Below are positions 56,423 through 64,000 of a DNA stretch of 64,000 nucleotides, in pieces (positions within the stretch are counted from its first letter, which is position 1; each line of letters opens with the position of its first letter). Position numbers and translations under genes: made by a program. The notes under the pieces are model-generated. The model did no database searches. It was not told the origin of the DNA and saw only the letters and a program-made list of their open reading frames with translations. Location: NCBI GenBank assembly GCA_965644295.1, contig CBFFRP010000363.1, forward strand, positions 1 through 64,000. Reading direction: 5' to 3'. The DNA is from Paraphysomonas bandaiensis. Taxonomy: Eukaryota > Chrysophyceae.

Positions 56423-57293
56423 CTACATACATACATACATACATACATACATACCTACATACATACCTACATACATACATACATACATACCTACATACAT
56501 ACATACATACATACATACATACATACATACATACATACATACATACATACATACATACATACATACATACATACATACATACATACATACATACATACAT
56601 ACATACATACATACATACATACATACATACATACATACATACATACATACATACATACATACATACATACATACATACATACATACATACATACATACAT
56701 ACATACATACATACATACATACATACATACACACATACATACATACATACATACATACATACATACATACATACATACATACATACATACATACATACAT
56801 ACATACATACATACATACATACATACATACATACATACATACATACATACATACATACATACATACATACATACATACATACATACATACATACATACAT
56901 ACATACATACATACATACATACATACATACATACATACATACATACATACATACATACATACATACATACATACATACATACATACATACATACATACAT
57001 ACATACATACATACATACATACATACATACATACATACATACATACATACATACATACATACATACATACATACATACATACATACATACATACATACAT
57101 ACATACATACATACATACATACATACATACATACATACATACATACATACATACATACATACATACATACATACATACATACATACATACATACATACAT
57201 ACATACATACATACATACATACATACATACATACTACATACATACATACATACATACATACATACATACATACATACATACATACATACATAC
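56423..57293. repeat. (CATA)n tetranucleotide array 5, about 870 bp
   Basis: The first 70 bases mix ATAC and CTAC units, then a long pure run with one C substitution near 56731. A single-base deletion near 57234 (ATACTACATA) shifts the repeat phase. It ends at CATACGTATGCGC, between the divergent DEX1-like and HDAC starts. Confidence 0.98.
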
Positions 57294-57467
57294 GTATGCG
57301 CAGCTGTCCAGTGGACAAGAGGGAAAGCTCCACAACATACGGGTTACATATCCCCCATCCGGGATATTGGTCGGAGTGTGCACTTGCTGTTAGAGGTTCC
57401 AAACATGCAGATAGGACCCCACTGTCTGCATTATATATCCTTACCCATATATTCATACATTGTTGCA

Positions 57468-59343
57468 ATGTCTGCGAAGCGGCGTGTAGCTTACTTCTAT
57501 GATTCGGAGATAGGGAACTACCACTACGGTCAAGGGCACCCTATGAAGGTTTGCACATGTATCTTGCACCACTGCAGTGTACTCACATCTGTGCAGCCGC
57601 ATCGTGTTCGCATGACCCATAACCTTGTTGTTAACTATGGTCTGTACCGGAAAATGGAAGTCTATCGTCCGAAGCTCATCACTGCCGATCAGCTCACTCG
57701 GTTTCATTCGGATGATTATGTTAATTTTTTACGCAAAATCACTCCAGGTTCATTACTGCATCCATGAGATGTGAGGCTTATTTCACGTTGTATATGCAGA
57801 TAATATGGGTGAATACGCCCGGCAGTTGCAGAGATTCAATGTTGGTGAAGATTGTCCCGTGTTTGATGGCCTTTTTGAGTTTTGTCAGCTCTACACTTCC
57901 GGTTCCATAGGTACATACATCGCAGGAACTAAATAGTTATTTTATCCATACAACAGCTATTACGAATATAACTGAGTATTAGTATTGTTGGCAGCTGATG
58001 TTGTTATATGGATAGGTGGTGCTGTTAGATTGAACCAGGGGGTGTCGGACGTGGTTGTAAACTGGTCGGGTGGCCTGCACCATGCCAAAAAAAGTGAGGC
58101 AAGTGGGTTTTGCTACATCAACGATTGCGTACTGGCGATTTTGGAACTTCTTAAGCATCACCAGCGAGTGCTATATATCGACATAGACATTCATCATGGC
58201 GACGGTGTGGAGGAGGCATTCTATACAAGTAACAGGTGCTTTGCTGCTTATCTCACGAAAAGACCTGACAATGTATACTATGCAGAGTGATGACTGTTTC
58301 TTTTCACAAGTTTGGTGAGTATTTTCCTGGTACCGGTGACGTGAAGGACAAGGTACAGCATCTTGTGTCATGCAAATACTGTGCCTTAATTGTTCTCACG
58401 ACGTAGGGATATTCGTCCGGCGAAAACTATGCTATCAATTGTCCACTTCATGACGGCATGGATGATGAGAGTTATAGGTACACTGGTTTATTTTACTCAT
58501 AAATATCACTGATGTGATACGATGCGTATTCACAGGTCTGTATTTCGGCCAGTCATCGGGAAAGTGATGGAGGTGTTCCAACCGGGCGCCATCGTGCTGC
58601 AGTGTGGTGCCGATAGTCTTTCTGGTACGCAATACTTATACATTCATACCTATGTGTACTTATTATCTGTGATTTATTACGTAGGCGATAGGCTGGGGTG
58701 CTTCAATTTATCGCTGAAGGGACATGGCGACTGTGTGGATTACGTGATGCAATTTGGTATACCAACGCTAGTAGTGGGGGGCGGGGGATATACTCTGCGT
58801 AACGTGCCACGGTGCTGGACCTACGAGACCTCAGTCATTTTGCAAACTCCGGTTAAGGTGCTTTCGAAATTTGCATGTTATAGAATGTGGAATTATTCTT
58901 ATATTTTATAGGATACGCTACCTTACAATGATTACTTCGAGTATTTTGCACCGGACTATAAGCTGCATCTCCCTGTGAGTAATATGGAGAATTTGAATTC
59001 TGCGAAATACATCGACGATATACGCGTTCAGGTATGTCTTGCTATCGCATATAGTAGAATCATAATACATTAGTTAACATATTCTGATGTCATATTTCAC
59101 AGCTTTGCGAGATTCTGTCTCATGTGGAGGCGGTACCCGGCACACAGATTCACACTGGACAAGACGGCACCACACAGATTCCATCAGCTGCCATCAGCGA
59201 TCTCGATATTGAGAACGACGAAGATCAGGTCAGCAAAACTTATTTGTGCGTTGAAATGGTCCCACTATACATTTCGCCAACGGTCTTATAATATTATATG
59301 TCTTTAGGCTGAAGCGATGGATGTCAGTGAGGGAAACAAATAG
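57468..59343 (+). CDS. Class I (Rpd3/HDAC1-type) histone deacetylase
   Basis: Zn-dependent lysine deacetylase of chromatin repressor complexes. About nine exons from the ATG at 57468 ([20 protein letters not shown]) to the TAG at 59341–59343. The catalytic core is complete: [29 protein letters not shown] and [16 protein letters not shown]. Next are [19 protein letters not shown] (tandem His), [19 protein letters not shown] (Zn-binding Asp and His), [52 protein letters not shown] (active-site Tyr) and YETSV. A short acidic tail ([20 protein letters not shown]) ends the protein. About 430 residues, close to yeast Rpd3. The intron before GGAVRLN is best ended at GGATAG (about 58016). Confidence 0.95.
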
Positions 59344-60206
59344 CGCTATACAGGAATGCACTTTTCACTAAAATTCTCCTCTTCGAAATAAGCGGTGTAA
59401 AATTTAATTCTAGCGACTGTGTTTTGGGCTATTTGAGATAAAAGAAAGTTGTAAGTGCGTGTGTATAGGGAAGTGGCGTAAATGAAAATTGTGATTTTCT
59501 GGTGAAAGCGTTAGTAATAAAGTTATGCTTGATAGCGACACAGAAATTGTTGTTAGTCATTTTCATTTGGAAGACTCCTTCTACTCATGTGTAGATGAAG
59601 TAGTGCACAAGTTGGGATATAGGAATAGGAATGAACAGCGTATTCATCCACAACAGTGAATCTTAGAATTCAACTTGCATACATAAAAGTATATCTGGAG
59701 TAGAGTGCAACTGTGATATATGCTGATGATGTATAATATAGATTAATATAAGATATAGGCAGCAATACTGGAAACTAGTGTAGAAGATAGTCTTGCAGAA
59801 AGTGAAACTTGTGATATTGTGAAAATAGGATTAATACACTTCCTTTTTTACATTGCAACAGAAAGAGAGAGTTGCTGCTAGCGATATGTAATGTGCTACT
59901 AGTACACTAGAAAAGTATAATAGCGTTGACGGAAATCTAGCTTACAATGATATCGCTCCTTAGGGTGTTCATGACATAATTAACTTAATAAAAAAGGTAG
60001 GGAGGAGTGCAGTAGGAGTATATTAATCATGAATATTCTAGTATACAATAAGTTATGATCTGTAGCTGTTTTTGTCAACACCACAGCATACTCAGCTATT
60101 ACAATATTCGATTGATTTAATTACTGTTCCGTTCGCTTCTGACAGCTACTACTAGCTAAATTAGCTGGTTTGTCACGCTCTCCTCAACTAAATATGATGC
60201 AGTATC
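59344..60206. other. Convergent intergenic region
   Basis: AT-rich; nothing recognisable beyond 3' flanks. Confidence 0.5.
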
Positions 60207-62694
60207 TTAATATGATCTCTCAAATGGTGGTACCATCTTGCACTCCTCCTCATCCAAGGTGTACTGGTGGGTGTCACGGTACTCGAGGGATGTTTTTCCA
60301 GTCTTCTCATCATGATATGCGAGGGTGTGCGTCATCCAATCGTTATCATTACGGTCGGGGAAGTCCTCGCGGGCATGAGCACCTCGTGATTCCTTACGCG
60401 CCTCAGCAGCATACATGGTACACGCGGCGTTAGATAAGAGATTCTGTAGCTCCAGGGTCTCAACGAGATCTGTGTTCCAGATGAGAGATCTATCAGTCAC
60501 CTGTAAAGGAAATAATGAGATGCGAAAGAATAAATAACACTAACAACAACAGTAAGTATATAAGAAACAAATTCCAGTACCTTAACATCTTCAAATCTCT
60601 TTACAGTGTCGTCGATCAGATTCTTCCCCTCCGCTAAACTCTCTTGAGTACGGTACACGGCCGCGTTGTTTTGCATCACCTGTAGAAAAATTACCCCAAC
60701 AAATTAGCCTAGTGTAATTACGTGTTCATACCTTCTGCATTTGCATACGAATATCGGCAGTTGGGGAAGATCCATTGGAGTGTCTGAGCTTGTCGAGGTT
60801 AGCGATGGACTCCTGTCCAGCGTTCTCCTTGAACTCAGGTACCTGCAAAAATATTGAGGTAAGAAATATAAAAAATAATAGACAGCACCTTGTCTCCAGG
60901 TTTGCTAATTTCTGCAATTCTCAGGGCGCATCCTCTACCAAACACAACGAGGTCGAGCAAGGAATTGGCGCCTAATCTATTCGCACCATGAACAGAAGCA
61001 CAGGCGGCTTCCCCAGCAGCAAATAGACCAGGGATAACGGCATCGGGGTTTTCCTTGGTGGGCATCAACACCTCACCATAGTGGTTAGTAGGGATACCAC
61101 CCATGTCTGCGACGCAATAAGAGTAGTCTGTTAGCAGGCAACCACCACAATGAATGATATTACTCACTGTAGTGAACAGTAGGCAGGACGGGGATGGGTT
61201 CCTTGGTGACATCTACGCCTGCGAAGATGGCGGCGGTCTCAGAAATACCGGGCAGGCGCTCAGCTAACAACTCTGGAGGAAGATGGTCGAGATGCAAGAA
61301 AATGTGGTCCTTATCTTTGCCTACCCCACGGCCCTCTCTAAAGTACAATAACATGAGACGCGACAACAGACATCGCAACGAACTCACCTGATCTCCATGG
61401 TCATAGATCTTGACACAACATCTCTGGAGGCGAGGTCTTTAGCGTTGGGTGCATATCTCTCCATGAATCTTTCACCCTCAGAGTTTCTAAGGATGCCCCC
61501 CTCTCCTCTGCACCCCTCTGTGATCAGACATCCAGCTCCGTAGATACCAGTGGGATGAAACTGCACGAATTCAGGGTCTTGCAAAGGAATGCCGGCTCTC
61601 AGTGTCATCGCAGAACCGTCACCTGTGCAAGTGTGCGCAGAGGTGCAAGAAAAGTAGGCACGTCCGTAACCCCCAGTGGCCATAACAGTGTTGTTGGCTC
61701 TGATACGGTGCAGACTGCCGTCCTCCATGTTTAAGCAGAGAACACCAATGCAACGACCGTCCTGAATTATAACGTCAAGTGCGAAATACTCGATGAAGTA
61801 GGTGGTGTCGAATGCTAAAGATCTTCCGTAGAGGGTGTGAAGCATGGCGTGGCCAGTTCTGAATACAAGAATTGACCTCATCACATAAGCAAAGAGGGGG
61901 CATACCTGTCGGCAGCAGCGCAGCAACGGAAGGCCTGACCACCTTTTCCGAACTTAAGGGACTGCCCACCGAACGCGCGCTGGTAGATTTTGCCTACGAT
62001 GATAGTGAGATATAAAAAGTGCATATACGCAGCGACTACAAATCAACGCCAGTAGGTGCAAGTTTACCTGTGTCTGTGCGGGAGAAGGGCATTCCGTAGG
62101 ACTCCAACTCGAGTACAGCTCTTGGGGCTTCCCTGCACATGTAGTGGATAGAGTCTTGGTCACCTAGTACAATATATTAGATAAAAACTTACACAATCTA
62201 AAAAATATATAATTACCAAGCCAATCAGATCCCTTGACTGTATCATACATATGCCATCTCCAGTCATCCTCTGTCATGTTACCCAAGGCGGCGTTGATGC
62301 CTCCCTGTGCGGCTACAGTATGGGAACGAGTGGGGAAAAGCTTAGTGACACATGCTGTCTTAAAGCCAGCCTCAGCACTACCCATTGCAGCACGAAGACC
62401 AGCACCCCCAGCACCCACCACCACAGTGTCGTAATCATGATCCACTGAACAAAACATGAACACTCTGAGGTCATATATATAACACACATACCGACTGTGT
62501 ACTTTGATGTTAAATCATGAGCTAATTTTCCATCTGCATTTCCGGTCACTAAAGTCCTTTTAGCGGTATTTGACACAGCATTCCACTGTATGAACGACAT
62601 ACATACACAGATAAGAGACATACACATACAGCAATATAAAACATACCGCTCCTATATTCGAACGACGAAAGCAAACTCTACCCAAGAAACTCAT
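60207..62694 (-). CDS. SDHA: Succinate dehydrogenase flavoprotein subunit, mitochondrial
   Basis: Complex II catalytic subunit: oxidises succinate to fumarate and passes electrons to SDHB. About ten exons from the ATG at 62694 ([16 protein letters not shown], an Arg-rich mitochondrial presequence) to the TAA at 60209–60207. Visible blocks include [19 protein letters not shown] (FAD-binding GxGxxG), [19 protein letters not shown] (His for covalent FAD), [30 protein letters not shown] and [20 protein letters not shown]. After these come [67 protein letters not shown], and the C-terminal [19 protein letters not shown]. All are typical of SDHA. Head-to-head with fibrillarin. Confidence 0.96.
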
Positions 62695-63096
62695 CCTTCC
62701 AATTGACCAATGGGTCTATTTAATACGGAGTTAGGTAGCAATGGAGAAGATTTAGTTACTGTATAGACTCCAAATTATTCACCATAGAAGCAACACGTCA
62801 GATGAGGTGTGTGGATTGTGGTATACAATACATACATACACACACATACATATACACTGCACCACACCATATAGAGATCTACGTATACTATCCTACCTGC
62901 AACTTGACGATATCATTTTTCTGTACGTACAAAACAGATTTTCTAGGAGGATATCTTGAAAAGTCATTTTCACATTTCAGGTTTAGCTCAATGATTGGCT
63001 GCAGTTGAGTGGCAGGCGATAATAATTTATGGTTCATTGCATTGCAAAGTGCCTGCACAATACATTGCAGAATTTATATCTAGTCCACAGTACACA
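62695..63096. promoter_or_regulatory. Divergent intergenic region (SDHA / fibrillarin)
   Basis: 402 bp between start codons. Contains a short CATACATACACACACATACATA stretch near 62835, a possible small relic or seed of the arrays. No other element seen. Confidence 0.4.
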
Positions 63097-64000
63097 ATGT
63101 TTCGCGGTGGTGGAAGAGGTGGTAGAGGAGATGGTGGAAGAGGTAGAGGAGGCCGGGATGGTGGACGCGGCGGAAGAGGCGGAGGCCGTGGTGGTGGCCG
63201 AGGTGGTGGTCGCGGTGGAGGCCGTGGTGGTGGCCGAGGTGGAGGTCGCGGTGGCGGGTTAGTAAATATAATTTGCAATAATATGATACTCACTGTTTAT
63301 TTAGCCGTGGTGGTGGCATGAAGGGCGGTGCCAAGGTTGTCATTGAGGCCCACAGACACGAGGGTGTCTTCATCGCACGTTCTAAGGAGGATGCTCTCGT
63401 TACTTTGAACTCAACTCCTGGCAAAGATGTCTATGGAGAAAAGAGAATACAGGTTGATGGACCCCCTGGAGCTGATGGAGTCGTCACAAAGCTCGAGTAC
63501 AGAGTATGGAACCCTTTCCGCTCCAAGCTTGCTGCTGCCATTCTTGGTGGTGTTGATAACATCTATATGGGCCCTGGTAGGTTAATACCTTGTATGTGCT
63601 ATTCACGAAGTAGGTAATTTCTTTGTAACAGGTTCTAAAGTACTGTACATTGGTGCTGCTGCGGGAACAACTGTGTCTCACGTATCTGATATTGTTGGGC
63701 CAACCGGATCTGTGTACGCTGTCGAATTTGCCCACCGCCCTGGCCGTGATTTAATCAACATGTCCAAGTCCCGCACTAACGTTATTCCAATCATCGAAGA
63801 CGCTCGTCACCCTCTCAAATACCGCATGCTCATGGGCATGGTGGACACCATCTTTGCGGATGTCGCACAGCCCGATCAGGCCCGTATCGTCGGTCTCAAC
63901 GCCAACTATTTCCTAAAGAACGGTGGACACTTTGTCATCTCCATCAAGGCGTCTTGCATTGACTCCACTGCCCCTGCAGAGGAGGTGTTTGCAAGAGAGG
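63097..64000 (+). CDS. FBL: Fibrillarin, 3' end beyond the window
   Basis: Box C/D snoRNP 2'-O-methyltransferase of the nucleolus. Exons: 63097 to about 63258, about 63307 to about 63580, and from about 63632 to the window edge. The first exon encodes the N-terminal GAR domain, RGG/RGGG repeats after [14 protein letters not shown]. Conserved fibrillarin blocks follow: [48 protein letters not shown], and the SAM-binding [20 protein letters not shown]. Next come [35 protein letters not shown] and [16 protein letters not shown]. The frame is still open at [15 protein letters not shown] … VFARE. The C-terminal exon(s) lie outside. Confidence 0.97.

Noticed and set aside
4113-57293. CATA arrays considered as CRISPR or centromeric satellite
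   Set aside because: There are no spacers. The unit is 4 bp and arrays are isolated between genes rather than megabase-scale.
63027-63293. Pro/Arg-rich minus-strand frame
   Set aside because: It is the antisense of the fibrillarin RGG repeat codons.

Overview
The window is eukaryotic nuclear DNA. Its genes are split by many short GT–AG introns (mostly 43–60 bp, a few over 100 bp). The coded proteins are conserved eukaryotic ones: U1-70K, an Rpd3-type histone deacetylase, SDHA, fibrillarin, RAD51C, pyridoxal kinase, an anoctamin and a SLC35B transporter. A DEX1-like FG-GAP protein, an RGS–LOV protein, a CABLES-like cyclin-box protein, a hAT transposase remnant and a non-LTR retrotransposon point to a protist or alga. 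I cannot name the species. Gene models below were built by hand from reading frame, splice sites and family motifs.

Layout, left to right. 1–2.6 kb: a partial unknown ORF, a retroelement tail, a hAT remnant and nested inverted repeats. 2.7–4.0 kb: U1-70K (-). 5.8–7.2 kb: coiled-coil protein (-). 7.8–11.9 kb: a 12-exon gene (+) for a roughly 1,181-residue PH–PEBP–ADP-ribosylglycohydrolase-like–NmrA-like–PH protein. 12.4–16.1 kb: mobile-element cluster. 17.1–18.7 kb: SLC35B (+). 19.2–20.0 kb: PLAC8 (-). 20.8–21.5 kb: unknown (+). 22.1–23.9 kb: EF-hand-like protein (-). 24.6–26.7 kb: RAD51C (+). 27.3–29.2 kb: LINE 3' half. 30.0–31.8 kb: PDXK (-). 32.4–35.5 kb: anoctamin (+). 37.4–37.9 kb: short retroelement. 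38.1–39.7 kb: polytopic transporter-like protein (-). 41.2–43.0 kb: PH–PX-like (+). 43.4–44.0 kb: unknown (-). 44.6–47.2 kb: PX–GOLD (+). 48.2–49.4 kb: RGS–LOV (-). 50.1–52.1 kb: CABLES-like (+). 52.6–56.3 kb: DEX1-like (-). 57.5–59.3 kb: HDAC (+). 60.2–62.7 kb: SDHA (-). 63.1 kb to the end: fibrillarin (+, partial).

Two large-scale patterns stand out. First, gene strands alternate almost perfectly, so nearly every gene belongs to a head-to-head pair and a tail-to-tail pair. Second, five long tetranucleotide (CATA)n/(TATG)n arrays (about 190–1,180 bp) all lie next to 5' gene ends. Four sit squarely between head-to-head genes, and none lies in a tail-to-tail gap.

The mobile DNA is also informative. 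Four separate insertions share one structured, non-poly(A) 3' tail and are bounded by 12–15 bp exact target-site duplications. Their bodies differ, as expected for one RNase H-bearing LINE plus non-autonomous or chimeric passengers. Lipid-binding modules (three PH domains in two genes, PX, GOLD, PLAC8, PEBP) are frequent. The most novel candidate is the five-domain protein at 7755–11859.
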